Source of the DNA: Gordonia paraffinivorans NBRC 108238
Lineage (GTDB): Bacteria > Actinomycetota > Actinomycetes > Mycobacteriales > Mycobacteriaceae
DNA length: 64,000 bases
NCBI RefSeq assembly: GCF_000344155.1
Contig: NZ_BAOQ01000001.1
Location: forward strand, 1-64,000
Direction of reading: 5' to 3'
A model generated the notes under the pieces. It did not search any database and was not told the DNA's origin. It saw only the letters and a program-made list of their open reading frames with translations. Made by a program: the position numbers and the translations under genes. Within the stretch, counting starts at the first letter, position 1, and each line of letters starts with the position of its first letter. Below are positions 39,397 through 52,150 of this stretch, piece after piece.

Positions 39397-40565
39397 GCGG
39401 CGTGGTCGGTTTCCTGCGCAAGCACTCGGTGCTGTTCGGCAACATCGCGCTCGTCGTGGTGATGTTCGTCGGCCTTGCCTACCTGTCGATGGGGGCGCTG
39501 AGCTGGCGGCCGCTGGAGAGCAAGTACTCGGTGACCATCGACTTCCCGATCTCCGGCGGCCTGCAGGACACCTCGGGTGTCACGTTGCGCGGAGCCAAGA
39601 TCGGCGACGTCGAGTCGCTGCAGGTGCAACCTGAGTCGGTGACCGTGAAGGTCTCCATCGACTCGCGGTACAAGATCAACCGTAATTCCAAGGTCGCGGC
39701 ACTGGGGTTGTCCGCGGCGGGCGAGCAGTACGTCGACTTCCAGCCGACCACCAACGACGGGCCGTACCTGAAAGACGGCGATCGCATCGGTCCGGCGCAG
39801 ACCGAGGTCACCACGCCGTTCCCGGATCTGCTCGAGTCCTCGCTGGAACTGATCCAGGAGATCGACGCCGAGCAGCTGCGGTCGGCCGTCGACAACCTGC
39901 GGATCGCGCTGAACACCGACGACGGCAACAACGACCTCAAGGTCCTGTTCGACTCGGGCGGAACGATCTTCGCCAAGCTCTACACCGCGCTGCCGGAGAC
40001 CACGCGCCTGATCAAGAACGCCGGCACGATCTTCGAGACGACCTCGCAGATCCAGCCCGACTTCGGCGACACCGTCTCGTCGCTGAGTGACCTGATCAAC
40101 GCCGCGGCCGCCGCGGACAAGGAACTGCGCACGCTCCTCGACCGCGGACCGTCGCAGATGACGAGCCTCGCCGGATCGATCAACCAACTCACCGATCCGG
40201 TGACCAACGTGATGAAGCAGTTCCTCGACATCGCCGAGCAGGGCGCACTGCGCGCCCCGGCGCTGGCGGTGCTGCTGCCGTCGATCCGCGACGCCAGCAT
40301 CAAGAGCCTCGCCATGTTCCACGACGGCGCGTCGTGGGCCTTCGGTTCGGTGTACCCGCGCCCGGCCTGCAACTACCCGGTCACGCCGCGCCGGCCGACC
40401 CAGATCCTCGAATTGGCGGTCCCGGTCAATCTGTACTGTGTGACCGAGGATCCCAACCAGCAGATCCGCGGCTCGGCCAACGCACCACGACCGCCGGGCG
40501 ACGACACCGCCGGACCGCCGCCGGGCTACGACCCGAACGCGCGCACGGTGCCGCTCGACAAATGA
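39393..40565 (+). CDS. Mce-family protein, position F
   Basis: Product of 390 aa. An anchor helix (about residues 17-38) precedes the MCE domain, with VTIDFPISGGLQDTSGVTLRGAKIGDVESL. The helical tube and a Pro-rich C-terminal tail follow (PRPPGDDTAGPPPGYDPNARTVPLDK). It is the last of the six mce subunits. The gap to the Mce-associated gene is 40 bp and the same transcript is likely. Confidence 0.92.
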   Translation: MSGVVGFLRKHSVLFGNIALVVVMFVGLAYLSMGALSWRPLESKYSVTIDFPISGGLQDTSGVTLRGAKIGDVESLQVQPESVTVKVSIDSRYKINRNSKVAALGLSAAGEQYVDFQPTTNDGPYLKDGDRIGPAQTEVTTPFPDLLESSLELIQEIDAEQLRSAVDNLRIALNTDDGNNDLKVLFDSGGTIFAKLYTALPETTRLIKNAGTIFETTSQIQPDFGDTVSSLSDLINAAAAADKELRTLLDRGPSQMTSLAGSINQLTDPVTNVMKQFLDIAEQGALRAPALAVLLPSIRDASIKSLAMFHDGASWAFGSVYPRPACNYPVTPRRPTQILELAVPVNLYCVTEDPNQQIRGSANAPRPPGDDTAGPPPGYDPNARTVPLDK

Positions 40566-40605
40566 CGACTCGACACCCGACGAAGACAAGTTGCGTGACC
40601 TGTAG

Positions 40606-41481
40606 ATGACAGACCATGAAAACGACCGAGAGAACGCCGATCTCGAGACCCCGGAGGTGACCGCGGACAGCGGCGTCGACGAGGCCGGCGCGGAGACTCC
40701 GGCCACGGACGGCTCGGACGCCTCCGACGCGAAGGTGAGCCTCGACAAGCCCGCGGCGCCGCGCGGCAAGACCGCCCGCCGGTCCGCATCGGGGCCGAAG
40801 CAGAGCGCCGCCGAGAAGACCACGGCGTCGTCGACGAGAACCGTGGAGTCACGCGGTTCCGACGACACCGCCTCCGGCGACAAGGAGTTCGCGGTCACCA
40901 TCACCGCACGCGGCATCCGGCGCGCCGTCGGGGCGCTGCTGGTGATCGCGCTGATCGCCGCCGTCGGGTTCCTCGGCTGGCGGACCTTCACACTGCAGCG
41001 CGAGGCCGACGCGTTCGCCGACGCGAAGACCGCGTCCGCCGACTTCGTCGGCAAGCTGGTGACGACGCTCAACGCCGAGAACGCCGGAAACTCCAAGGAG
41101 CTGCTCGGACCACTCTCGACCGGCGAGCTGCGCAAGCGGCTGGAGCAGGAGCGCGACGACACCGAGCAGAACGTCGAGGCGCTCAAGATCGAGGTGACCT
41201 CGAAGATCAACGTCGTCGCGGTGGAGACGGTCAGCACCGACACCGCCAAGACGGTGGTGATGGCCGAGGTCACCGGCCGCAGCGTGAAACTGCCGACCGG
41301 CGGGACCAGTCTCATGGTGTTCCGACTCGACCTGGCCAAGGAAGACGGCAAGTGGCTGGTGTCCAAGGTCGACGGCCCGCCCGGCGCCCCGAGCGGCCAG
41401 ATCGACCCGTCGCAGTCGCTCCCCGGCGGTGGTGCGCCGCAGCAGAACCAGCCGGCCCCAGCGCCGCAGCCGGGAGGCTAG
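40606..41481 (+). CDS. Mce-associated membrane protein (Mas)
   Basis: Product of 291 aa. A charged, disordered cytoplasmic region of about 100 residues precedes one transmembrane helix (about 107-126). An extracytoplasmic alpha/beta domain follows (EADAFADAKTASADFVGKLVTTL to KLPTGGTSLMVFRLDLAKEDGKWLVSKVDG), of the type found in Mas proteins. A Pro/Gln tail ends it. Mas proteins are encoded downstream of mce operons and stabilise the complex. Only one is present here; many loci have two or more. Confidence 0.85.
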   Translation: MTDHENDRENADLETPEVTADSGVDEAGAETPATDGSDASDAKVSLDKPAAPRGKTARRSASGPKQSAAEKTTASSTRTVESRGSDDTASGDKEFAVTITARGIRRAVGALLVIALIAAVGFLGWRTFTLQREADAFADAKTASADFVGKLVTTLNAENAGNSKELLGPLSTGELRKRLEQERDDTEQNVEALKIEVTSKINVVAVETVSTDTAKTVVMAEVTGRSVKLPTGGTSLMVFRLDLAKEDGKWLVSKVDGPPGAPSGQIDPSQSLPGGGAPQQNQPAPAPQPGG

Positions 41482-41497
41482 GACCAGGCGCGAAGAG

Positions 41498-41547
41498 ATC
41501 CGGTTGCGCCGGCCCCGAATCCCGGGACAAACGCAGCCGGATTTCTT
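41498..41547. terminator. terminator between the mce operon and treY
   Basis: ATCCGGTTGCG pairs with CGCAGCCGGAT (one G-T wobble) across a 23-nt loop, followed by TTCTTGTG. It sits between convergent mas and treY and probably ends both transcripts. Confidence 0.65.
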
Positions 41548-41574
41548 GTGTCCGTCGAGCTGTCGGCGGACCGT

Positions 41575-43887
41575 TCAGTCCCGCACCAGGATCGCCACCG
41601 GATGTCCGGCGCGCGCGGTGTGCAGATCGACGGTTCCCTCGTGGATGGCCCCGCCGCGCACGTCGCGCCACCGGCCGGCCGGCAGCTCGATCGTCGTCGC
41701 CGCCGCGGAGACCGGGTCCAGGCTGTGGGTGAAGCGCGCGGTGATGACCACGACCGACGCGCACTCGCCGGTGCCGCGGGCGAAGGCGACGCCGTGGTCG
41801 TGTGCGGCGCCGTCGACGGGTAGGCCGGTGTAGGTGCCGGACGGGCCGAAGGCCTCGGGATGCTCGGCCCGCACACGCAGGGCGTTCCGGACCATCGCGG
41901 TCTTCGGGTGGTCCGGCGGGCGGCTGAAGTCGACCGGCCGCCGGTTGTCGGGATCGACGAGGGAGTCCTCCCACCACTCGGTGCCCTGGTAGATGTCGGG
42001 GACACCTGGTCCGAGGATGGCGATCGCCTTGCGCGCCAGGGCTTCTTGTTCCCACGCAGGGGTGACGCGGCGGACCAGCTCGGTGACGGCGGCCGCGACC
42101 GGGGTGGTGGTGACTTCGTCGATCCAGCGTTCGACCGAGACCTCGAACTCCTCGTCGATCTCGGTCCAGGAGGTGTGCAGCCCGGCCTCGCGGCACGCCT
42201 TGCGCGCGTATTCGACCAGGCGGGTGCGCAGCTCGTCGGTGACGATACCGTCCGTCGGCCAGACCCCGAAGATGTTCTGCAGCAGGAAGTATGCGGTCAG
42301 GCCGTCGGGGATCTCGGTGTTCAGCCACACCTTCTCGATGAGCAGCGACCACCGCTCGGGGACCTGCGAGAGCAGGGCGATCCGGGCGCGGACGTCCTCG
42401 CCGCGTTTGGTGTCGTGTGTGGAGGTCGCGGTCATCGCCAGCGGCCACAGGCGGGCTCGCGCCTCGTTGTGCTCGTGGAAGTCGGCCACCGACAACGCGG
42501 GATTCGCCGGGTCGCCGCCCACCTCCTGAGCGGACACCAGGCGCGCGGTGCGGTAGAAGAGGCTGTCCTCGACGCTTTTCGCGGTGACGGCGCCGCAGGT
42601 CTGCGCGAGTCGCGAACTCGCGGCGCCCGGACTGCGCGTCGCTCGGACGACGGCGCCGAGCGCCCGCGTCAGCTCCGGCCGCTCCGCGGCGATCTTCACC
42701 GCGGCCGTCTCCAACCGTGACCGCAGCGACGGATAGTCGGCGCGGTAGACCCCGAGTGCGGCGATGAGCTCCCCGCACGCCTCGGCGATCGCCTCGGAGT
42801 CGGCGGCGGGATCGGCGTGGGTGATGGTGCGGACGAGTCGCCGGAGCTCGGTGGGGAAGGATTCGCGCAGCGTGGTCAGCTTCTGCCGGTGCTCCATCGC
42901 CTCGATCCAGCGCCCGTCGCCGGTCTCGCCGGTGAGGTGCTCGTGCAGCTCGGTCAGCTGGACGACCCCCGAGGGGGCGACGAAGAGGCCGTCGATGACG
43001 CGCATCTGGTCGTACCCGGTGGTGCCCTCGACCGGCAGGCTCGGTTCGAGCGGTTCGTCGGGCGCGAGGATCTTCTCGATGTAGATCAATCGGTCGTCAC
43101 CCATGTCGGAGCGCAGCCGCTGCAGATAGTGCTGCGGGTCCCACAGGCCGTCCGGATGATCGACGCGAACACCGTCGATCAGGTCCTCGGCGGCCAGATC
43201 CCGCAGCCACTGGTGCGTGGCGTCGTAGACGACCGGGTCCTCCTGGCGGAGTGCGGCGAGTTCGTTGACGGTGAAGAAGCGGCGGTACCCGATCAGGCCG
43301 CTGTTCCAGGGCACGAGCTTGTAGTGCTGGCGCGCATGGATTTCCGCGGGGGTGCCGTCCCCGGTGCCCGGGGCGACGGGGAAGGAGTGGTCGTAGTAGC
43401 GCAGGTTGCCGTGCCGGTCGATCGTGAGCGGACCCAGGTCGCCGTCGGCCGCGACGACGGGCAGGGCGATCCTGCCGCCGGCGCCGTTGTCCGCGGAGAA
43501 GTCCACGTCGAAGAACGACGCGTACTGCGAATGCGGTCCGTGGCGCAGCAGGTCGGCGAACCACGGGTTGGCGAGCGCGTCGGCGACGCCGGTGTGGTTG
43601 GGCACGATGTCGATGATGAGTCCGAGCCCGCGTTCGGTTGCGGCCCTGCGCAATTCGCGCAGGCCGTCGAGCCCGCCGAGGATGTCGGAGACCGTCGGCG
43701 GTGGCAGCCAGTCGTAGCCGTGCGTGGAGCCGGTGGCGGCGGTGCCGATGGGGGACAGGTACACGTGACTGACCCCGAGCTCGACGAGATGGTCCAGGGT
43801 GGAGACGACGTCGGCGAAGGTGAAGTCGGCGTTCACCTGGAAGCGGTAGGTCGCGCGCGGTTCCGGCCGCCCCGGTCGGGTGCCCAT
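41575..43887 (-). CDS. treY: maltooligosyltrehalose synthase TreY
   Basis: GH13 glucosyl isomerase that converts the reducing-end alpha-1,4 linkage of maltooligosaccharides to alpha,alpha-1,1. The product is 770 aa. GH13 blocks are LIIDIVPNHTG, GVRVDHPDGL, YIEKILAPDE and TSTHDTKRGED. The N-terminus PRATYRFQVNADFTFADVV is typical of TreY. It is 4 bp downstream of treX on the same strand. Its normal partner treZ lies 9.7 kb away beyond the mce operon, so the two must be transcribed separately here. Confidence 0.95.
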   Translation of the reverse strand: MGTRPGRPEPRATYRFQVNADFTFADVVSTLDHLVELGVSHVYLSPIGTAATGSTHGYDWLPPPTVSDILGGLDGLRELRRAATERGLGLIIDIVPNHTGVADALANPWFADLLRHGPHSQYASFFDVDFSADNGAGGRIALPVVAADGDLGPLTIDRHGNLRYYDHSFPVAPGTGDGTPAEIHARQHYKLVPWNSGLIGYRRFFTVNELAALRQEDPVVYDATHQWLRDLAAEDLIDGVRVDHPDGLWDPQHYLQRLRSDMGDDRLIYIEKILAPDEPLEPSLPVEGTTGYDQMRVIDGLFVAPSGVVQLTELHEHLTGETGDGRWIEAMEHRQKLTTLRESFPTELRRLVRTITHADPAADSEAIAEACGELIAALGVYRADYPSLRSRLETAAVKIAAERPELTRALGAVVRATRSPGAASSRLAQTCGAVTAKSVEDSLFYRTARLVSAQEVGGDPANPALSVADFHEHNEARARLWPLAMTATSTHDTKRGEDVRARIALLSQVPERWSLLIEKVWLNTEIPDGLTAYFLLQNIFGVWPTDGIVTDELRTRLVEYARKACREAGLHTSWTEIDEEFEVSVERWIDEVTTTPVAAAVTELVRRVTPAWEQEALARKAIAILGPGVPDIYQGTEWWEDSLVDPDNRRPVDFSRPPDHPKTAMVRNALRVRAEHPEAFGPSGTYTGLPVDGAAHDHGVAFARGTGECASVVVITARFTHSLDPVSAAATTIELPAGRWRDVRGGAIHEGTVDLHTARAGHPVAILVRD

Positions 43888-43891
43888 GGGC

Positions 43892-46444
<2,553 letters not shown>

Positions 46445-46573
46445 GCCCGGCTTCCTGACGACGTCATGCACCGACCCTAGTCGGGTCGGGCCGGGCGGTC
46501 ATCTCGGAGAGATTTGCCCCGCGGCAGTCCGCGTTACGGCCGCAAGGATTGTGTGCGGTGGTGAATGGGCAGG

Positions 46574-48772
46574 TCAGGGTACGTCGGGGCCGGCCCACGG
46601 GATGGCGAGCGCCATCTGGCGCCCCAGCTCGTCGATGAGGCTGCGGACGAAGGTCGCGCTCAGGTGGTGCGGGTCCTTGTAGACGGTGATGTTGCCGACG
46701 ATGGCCGGACAGAAATCGTCGGTGCAGATGCCCTTGGACATGTCCAGCGGGTGGAAGTCCGGTCGGGTCGCGGCCAGTTCGAGAGCGGGGTCCTCGGGTG
46801 CCAGGACGGCCGCGCGCCGGGAGCCGCAGCTCTCCGCGTCGCCACCGTCGGCGAGGCAGATGGGCGTGTCGATCGTCCCCTTGGCGTTCTTCGGCCACGG
46901 GGTGTCCCGCATGCCGAACACCGGGATCCCGGCGTCGAGGAACCGGTCGAAGATCGGGACGTAGTCCGGCGGAACCCAGTCACCCGGCTTGTAGTCGCGC
47001 GGGCGCGTCGAGTTGGTGAAGACCGCGTCGGGCTTGTCGGCGATGATCTCCTCGATGACGCGCTGACCCCAGTCGTAGCACTCGGGGTAGGGCACCCCGC
47101 GCTGCTTGGGGACCTTGTTCGTCGACAACGGGCAGCCCATCTTCAGGTACGTCTTGACCTTGAAGCCGTTGCGCTTGCCGAGGGTGTCGAGCGCCGAGAT
47201 CCACATCTCGGCGTGTGAGCCGCCGGCGAGGGCGATCGTGCGCGTCGCGTTGGGATCGCCGTAGACGCCGACGTGGATCTCGTTGTCGGTGAAGTCGCTC
47301 ATGAAGCCGTCGGTGGACGTCTCGGGGAAGTCCTGGATCACCTCGAGCGCCGACGGCTGCGGGTCCACGGCCGGCACGGGCCACCCCTCGAGGAGGGCCC
47401 GGGCGCCGGGGTAGAGGCGCGGGTCGAGATTCTTGGTGTCGACGACGATGTTGTCGACGTGCCGCTCCCACAGCTTGATCCCGACACCCGCGACGACCGT
47501 TCCCGCGACGAGGATCGCGGTCACCACCGAGGTGTAGGACAACCACCGCGAACGGCCCTGCCGGTCTCCGTGCGCCAGCGCCGAGCGGTCGCCCTCACGC
47601 AACGGGTCCTCGATGTAGCGCTTGGTGAGCCACGCCAGCCCGATGGACACCGCGAGGATGCCGACGCCCTCGATGAAGTTCGCGTGGTTCTTGTCGCGCC
47701 AGGTCAGGTAGAAGATGAGCAGCGGCCAGTGCCACAGGTACAGCGAGTAGGCGATCGTGCCCAGCCACACCGGCCAGGTGGAGGCCAGCGCGCGGTTGGC
47801 GACCGGCATGACGTCGGGCGCGGCGTGTGCGCCGTGGGCGGGCCGCTGCAGCGCGGTCGCGCCCGCCCAGATGATCACCAGCGTCGCGCCTACCGGGAAC
47901 AGCGCCATCGGGCCCGGGTACTCGTTGACGCCGTCGATCCACCAGCCGCAGCTGATGATCAGCCCGAGGGCCCCGACCGTGGCGAGGTTGCGCACCCAGT
48001 TGGGGACCCTGAGGGACGGCAGCCAGATCGCGAGCAGACCGCCGACGAGCGGCTCCCACAGTCGCGAGATCGTCGAGTAGTAGTTGTACGGCTGGTTGAT
48101 CGCCATGCCGCGGTGCGCCCACCAGAACGACCCGAGGGCGACGACGAGGACCGCCGCGAAGACCAGGACCTTGATCACGCGCGGATCGGCGAACGGGCGG
48201 ACGGCCTTCGCGAGCAGCTTCAGAAGACCCGCGAAGAGCAGCGCGACGACCAGCGTCAGGACGAAGAACTGCCCCTGCATGGACATCGACCAGATGTGCT
48301 GCAGGGGGCTGTTCGCCGAGCTTGCGGCCAGGTAGTCCTGGGAGTTCTCGGCGAGGTACCAGTTCTGGTAGTACAGCGCGCTGGCCACGATCTCGTGGCC
48401 GATGTTGGCCCAGCGGGTGTCGGGCAGGATCAGCACCGTCAGCACCGTCACGGCGAGCAGCACGGTGATCAGCGCCGGCAGGAGTCGTCGGAGCAGTCGC
48501 TTGAGCCGCGGCCACGGGTTGAGGGTGTCGCGGAAGGTGACGTGCGGCTTCTGGGCGTAGATCGCATGCCGCAGGAGTGACCCGATGAAGAAGTAGCCCG
48601 ACAGGGTGAGGAAGACGTCCACGCCGCCGGAGACCTTGCCGAACCACACGTGGAAGCAGGCCACGAGGGTGATGGCGATGCCGCGCAGACCGTCGAGGTC
48701 GGTGCGGTAGGCAGGCGTCGTCGGCGTCGAGGGGGCCGACTCCGGCGCCACTACTCGGGTCGTCGATGCCAC
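46574..48772 (-). CDS. membrane acyltransferase (OafA-like acyltransferase-3 with SGNH domain)
   Basis: Product of 732 aa. The N-terminal acyltransferase-3 domain has about ten membrane helices (about residues 20-420). It starts RTDLDGLRGIAITLVACFHVW, with the conserved Arg and His. The C-terminal extracytoplasmic SGNH-hydrolase-like domain carries GGSHAEMW and the terminal DPHHLSATFVRSL catalytic pair. Such proteins O-acylate cell-surface glycans or lipids; the acceptor is unknown. The position after treX matches Rv1565c of M. tuberculosis. The start is GTG. Confidence 0.92.
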   Translation of the reverse strand: MASTTRVVAPESAPSTPTTPAYRTDLDGLRGIAITLVACFHVWFGKVSGGVDVFLTLSGYFFIGSLLRHAIYAQKPHVTFRDTLNPWPRLKRLLRRLLPALITVLLAVTVLTVLILPDTRWANIGHEIVASALYYQNWYLAENSQDYLAASSANSPLQHIWSMSMQGQFFVLTLVVALLFAGLLKLLAKAVRPFADPRVIKVLVFAAVLVVALGSFWWAHRGMAINQPYNYYSTISRLWEPLVGGLLAIWLPSLRVPNWVRNLATVGALGLIISCGWWIDGVNEYPGPMALFPVGATLVIIWAGATALQRPAHGAHAAPDVMPVANRALASTWPVWLGTIAYSLYLWHWPLLIFYLTWRDKNHANFIEGVGILAVSIGLAWLTKRYIEDPLREGDRSALAHGDRQGRSRWLSYTSVVTAILVAGTVVAGVGIKLWERHVDNIVVDTKNLDPRLYPGARALLEGWPVPAVDPQPSALEVIQDFPETSTDGFMSDFTDNEIHVGVYGDPNATRTIALAGGSHAEMWISALDTLGKRNGFKVKTYLKMGCPLSTNKVPKQRGVPYPECYDWGQRVIEEIIADKPDAVFTNSTRPRDYKPGDWVPPDYVPIFDRFLDAGIPVFGMRDTPWPKNAKGTIDTPICLADGGDAESCGSRRAAVLAPEDPALELAATRPDFHPLDMSKGICTDDFCPAIVGNITVYKDPHHLSATFVRSLIDELGRQMALAIPWAGPDVP

Positions 48773-48892
48773 GCGGGACTCTTTCGGGTCGGGAACGGTT
48801 TCGGCCGGGTAGCAATGTACCCGCCGAATCTGTGAAAACCCGACTCGCCGGTCCCGACACCCGGGTGGGATGGGTCACCGCCGGTCGGGGGC

Positions 48893-49450
48893 CTACGAGC
48901 GGCGGCGGGTGCGCGCGCCGTCGAGGATGATCTCGAGCCCGTCGGCGAACTCGCCGCCGAAGTCGCGCCCGGACGGCCCGATCACCCCGAGTCGCTCCAT
49001 CTGGGCCCGGGTCTGCTCTTCGATGGTCAGGCCGATGACGAGCTGGCAGATCGCGGTGCTCACCGCCTCGGCGTCGCGGAGGGACAGCCCGCCGGTGTGC
49101 GCGGCGGCGGCGATGTCGGCGGCGATGGCCTTCGTGGACAGCCCGCTGGCCCAGCTCGACGAGACGACCTCGGCGCTGTCGGGCACGTCGAGCAGCGCCG
49201 CGCGCATACCGGTGGCCAGCAGGTTCAGTCGTTCGTCCCAGGGCAGGTCGGCGGGCGGGATCGCCACCGCGCCGAGGATGTCGTCGGCGAGCGCGGCGAG
49301 CAGCGTCTGCTTGTTGGGGAAGTGCCAGTACAGGGCGTTGGGGCTGACCCCGAGCTCGGCGGCCAGGCGGCGCATCGACAGGTCGGCCAGGCTGTGCTCG
49401 CGGAGGATGTCGCGGGCTGCGCGGAGGACGTCGGTGCGGCTGTTGCTCAT
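48893..49450 (-). CDS. TetR-family regulator, probable biotin repressor BioQ-like
   Basis: Product of 185 aa. The TetR N-terminal helix-turn-helix (about residues 5-50) includes LADLSMRRLAAELGVSPNALYWHFPNKQTLLAAL. The short C-terminal domain has TIEEQTRAQMERLGV. It is divergent from bioA. The spacer holds three tandem 17-bp palindromes with core TGNAC-N3-GTNCA, close to the TGAAC-N3-GTT(A/C)(A/C) motif reported for BioQ of corynebacteria and mycobacteria. BioQ is a TetR repressor of biotin genes, so function is inferred from context and operator type. Direct orthology needs a tree. Confidence 0.8.
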   Translation of the reverse strand: MSNSRTDVLRAARDILREHSLADLSMRRLAAELGVSPNALYWHFPNKQTLLAALADDILGAVAIPPADLPWDERLNLLATGMRAALLDVPDSAEVVSSSWASGLSTKAIAADIAAAAHTGGLSLRDAEAVSTAICQLVIGLTIEEQTRAQMERLGVIGPSGRDFGGEFADGLEIILDGARTRRRS

Positions 49451-49533
49451 CGAGGTCAGCGTAGTGACCGCCGCCCGCACGGCCGGCGGCCGCGTCCCCT
49501 CGGCCAGGTCTCGGTCGGTGTCCGCCCGTGTCG

Positions 49534-49550
49534 CCTGTACATCGTCCAGG
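49534..49550. promoter_or_regulatory. BioQ-type operator 1
   Basis: CCTGTAC-ATC-GTCCAGG, a 17-bp inverted repeat with one arm mismatch, 22 bp centre-to-centre from operator 2. It is the copy nearest the TetR gene. Confidence 0.8.
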
Positions 49551-49555
49551 AGTTG

Positions 49556-49572
49556 CCTGTACGGTGTCCAGG
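49556..49572. promoter_or_regulatory. BioQ-type operator 2
   Basis: CCTGTAC-GGT-GTCCAGG. Same unit as operator 1 except for the spacer, 20 bp centre-to-centre from operator 3. All three copies lie on the same face of the helix. Confidence 0.8.
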
Positions 49573-49575
49573 ACA

Positions 49576-49592
49576 CCTGGACGGTGTACAGG
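49576..49592. promoter_or_regulatory. BioQ-type operator 3
   Basis: CCTGGAC-GGT-GTACAGG. The arm mismatch is on the opposite side from operators 1 and 2. It ends 45 bp before the bioA GTG, so it probably covers the bioA promoter. Confidence 0.8.
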
Positions 49593-49637
49593 TGATGCCG
49601 TCCACACGCGCAGGGGGAGAGTGAGGAGACGTTCGTC

Positions 49638-50954
49638 GTGGACCACGCGGAGATCAGCCGTGTCGACGCCGACCACATCTGGCACCCGTATGGCGCACTG
49701 CCCGCCGCGACCCGCCCGCTCATCGTGGCTTCCGCGTCGGGGGTCCGCCTCGAACTCGCCGACGGCCGGACGGTGGTCGACGGCATGAGCTCGTGGTGGG
49801 CGGCGATCCACGGCTACCGGCACCCGCGTCTCGACGCCGCGGCCGCCGTCCAGCTCGGCCGGATGTCGCACGTGATGTTCGGCGGCCTGACCCACGAACC
49901 GGCCGCCCGGCTCGCCCGACTGCTCGTCGAGCTCACCCCGGAACCCCTGCAGAAGGTCTTCTTCTGCGACTCCGGCTCGGTCTCGGTGGAGGTCGCGGTC
50001 AAGATGGCGTTGCAGTACTGGCGCAGTCGCGGGCAGTCGCGGCGCACCCGGTTGCTGACCTGGCGCGGCGGCTACCACGGCGACACGTTCACCCCGATGA
50101 GCGTCTGCGACCCCGAGGGCGGCATGCACTCGATGTGGACGAAGGTCCTCGCCGAGCAGGTTTTCGTCGACGCCCCGCCCGCCGACTTCGACGCCGGGTA
50201 CGTGGCGATGCTCGACGCCGCGGTCGCCGAGCACCGTGACGAACTCGCCGCGGTCATCGTCGAGCCGGTGGTCCAGGGCGCCGGGGGCATGCGCTTCCAC
50301 GACCCCGCATACCTGTCTGCGCTCCGCGACATCTGCGACCGTCACGACGTGCTGCTGATCTTCGACGAGATCGCCACCGGATTCGGCCGCACCGGAACGC
50401 TTTTCGCCGCCGACTCGGCACGGGTCGCACCCGACGTCATGTGCGTCGGCAAGGCCCTCACCGGCGGATACCTGACGCTCGCCGCGACGCTGTGCACGAC
50501 GCGCGTCGCCGAGGTCATCAGCGCCGGGGAGGCCGGCGGCCTCGCCCACGGACCGACCTTCATGGCCAATCCGCTGGCGTGCGCGGTGGCCGTCGCCGCC
50601 ATCGAACTGCTGCTGGAGACGCCCTGGGCCTCGCGGGTCGCCGAGATCGAGGCGCGACTCGCCGGCGGACTCGCGCCCCTTCGCGAGGTGGACGGCGTCG
50701 TCGACATGCGGGTGAAGGGCGCGATCGGTGTGGTCGAACTCGACCGCCCGGTGGACATGTCGGCCGCCACCGAGGCCGCCGTCGACGCCGGGGCCTGGCT
50801 CAGGCCGTTCCGCAACCTCGTCTACACGATGCCGCCGTTCGTCTGCGCACCCGACGACGTCGATCTCATCGTCGCCGGAATCCATGCCGCGGTGCACGCC
50901 ACGCTCCACGAGACCTCCTGTGCCACGGTCGAACTCGTGGGAGCTCGGTCATGA
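49638..50954 (+). CDS. bioA: adenosylmethionine--8-amino-7-oxononanoate aminotransferase BioA
   Basis: Class III PLP aminotransferase of 438 aa that makes 7,8-diaminopelargonate from KAPA using SAM as amino donor. The family block IWHPYGAL near the N-terminus and [14 protein letters not shown] distinguish BioA from ornithine-type enzymes. The PLP lysine is in [17 protein letters not shown] (about residue 271). The GTG start follows TGAGGAGA. Three repressor operators lie directly upstream. The stop overlaps bioF (ATGA), the first of several such overlaps in the operon. Confidence 0.96.
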   Translation: MDHAEISRVDADHIWHPYGALPAATRPLIVASASGVRLELADGRTVVDGMSSWWAAIHGYRHPRLDAAAAVQLGRMSHVMFGGLTHEPAARLARLLVELTPEPLQKVFFCDSGSVSVEVAVKMALQYWRSRGQSRRTRLLTWRGGYHGDTFTPMSVCDPEGGMHSMWTKVLAEQVFVDAPPADFDAGYVAMLDAAVAEHRDELAAVIVEPVVQGAGGMRFHDPAYLSALRDICDRHDVLLIFDEIATGFGRTGTLFAADSARVAPDVMCVGKALTGGYLTLAATLCTTRVAEVISAGEAGGLAHGPTFMANPLACAVAVAAIELLLETPWASRVAEIEARLAGGLAPLREVDGVVDMRVKGAIGVVELDRPVDMSAATEAAVDAGAWLRPFRNLVYTMPPFVCAPDDVDLIVAGIHAAVHATLHETSCATVELVGARS

Positions 50955-52150
50955 CGCTCGCATCGGATCGGCCGTTCGCCCCAGGCGGCCCCGGCACGGG
51001 ACCGGATGCCACGGGCGAGGTCGGCCTCGCCTGGCTCGCCGGGGCGGCCCGCGACCGCGCGGCGGCCGGTCTCCATCGCGACCCCCATGTCCGGCGGGAC
51101 GGCGCCGCGGAGATCAACCTCGGCTCGAACGACTACCTCGGCCTCTCGGCCCACCCGGACGTCATCGCCGGGGCGCGGGATGCCGCCCGGCGGTGGGGTG
51201 GCGGTTCGACCGCGTCGCGACTGGTGGTCGGCACGACGCAGGCCCACGTCGACCTCGAGAACGAGCTGGCCGACTTCCTCGGGTTCGAGGCGGCGCTGGT
51301 CTTCTCGTCCGGTTTCCTGGCCAACATCGGCGCCGTCACCGCACTCGCGGGGCGCGGCGACCTGATCGTCAGCGACACCGGCAGCCACGCGTCGCTGATC
51401 GACGGGTGCCGGCTCTCCCGCGCGCGGGTGGTCGTCGTCGACCGCGGCGATCACGAGGCGGTGCGCGCCGCTCTCGCCGATCGGACCGAACAGCGTGCGC
51501 TCGTCGTCACCGACTCCGTCTACAGCATCGACGGCGAACCCGCCCCGATCGCCGACCTCTACGCCGCCGCTCGCGCCCACGGCGCGGTGCTTCTCGTCGA
51601 CGAGGCGCACGCGGTCGGCGTGCGCGGGCCCGGTGGTCGGGGCATCGTCGCCGAGCACGGACTCTCCGGCGCGCCCGACCTGGTGGTCACCTCGGTGCTG
51701 TCCAAGTCGCTGGGGTCGCAGGGCGGGGTGGTGCTCGGCACTGGTCTGCTGCGGTCGCACCTCGTCGACTGCGCGCGCACGTTCATCTTCGACACCGGGC
51801 TCAACCCGGCGGCCGTGGGCGCCGCGCGCGCCGCGCTCGGCGTATTGCGGGCGAACCCGGATCTGCCGGACCGGCTGCGCGCCAACGCCCGTCACCTGGC
51901 CAGGGCCTGTGGGGCGGAGGAACCGCAGGCCGCGGTCATCTCGATCATCGTCGGCGACCCGCAACGCGCCGTGGCCGCCGCGGCCGCATGCCGCGACCGC
52001 GGCGTGCTCGTCGGATGCTTCCGTCCGCCGTCGGTGCCGCCGGGAACCTCGCGGTTGCGCATCACGGTGCGCGCCGACCTCGACACCGCGACCCTCGACC
52101 ACGTCGCCGGGGTCGTCGACGAGGCGCTGCGACAGGTGGGGGTGCGATGA
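50951..52150 (+). CDS. bioF: 8-amino-7-oxononanoate synthase BioF
   Basis: Alpha-oxoamine synthase of 399 aa that condenses pimeloyl-thioester with L-alanine. The motifs [34 protein letters not shown] and the PLP-lysine block [12 protein letters not shown] (about residue 253) are present. The start ATG overlaps the bioA stop and the end overlaps the bioD start, so translation is coupled. The window has no pimeloyl-ACP genes such as bioC or bioH. Confidence 0.96.
   Translation: MTLASDRPFAPGGPGTGPDATGEVGLAWLAGAARDRAAAGLHRDPHVRRDGAAEINLGSNDYLGLSAHPDVIAGARDAARRWGGGSTASRLVVGTTQAHVDLENELADFLGFEAALVFSSGFLANIGAVTALAGRGDLIVSDTGSHASLIDGCRLSRARVVVVDRGDHEAVRAALADRTEQRALVVTDSVYSIDGEPAPIADLYAAARAHGAVLLVDEAHAVGVRGPGGRGIVAEHGLSGAPDLVVTSVLSKSLGSQGGVVLGTGLLRSHLVDCARTFIFDTGLNPAAVGAARAALGVLRANPDLPDRLRANARHLARACGAEEPQAAVISIIVGDPQRAVAAAAACRDRGVLVGCFRPPSVPPGTSRLRITVRADLDTATLDHVAGVVDEALRQVGVR

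Noticed and set aside
32061..41481. mce block as a recently acquired mobile element
   Set aside because: No transposase, integrase, flanking direct repeats or obvious composition shift was seen. Only the position is unusual.
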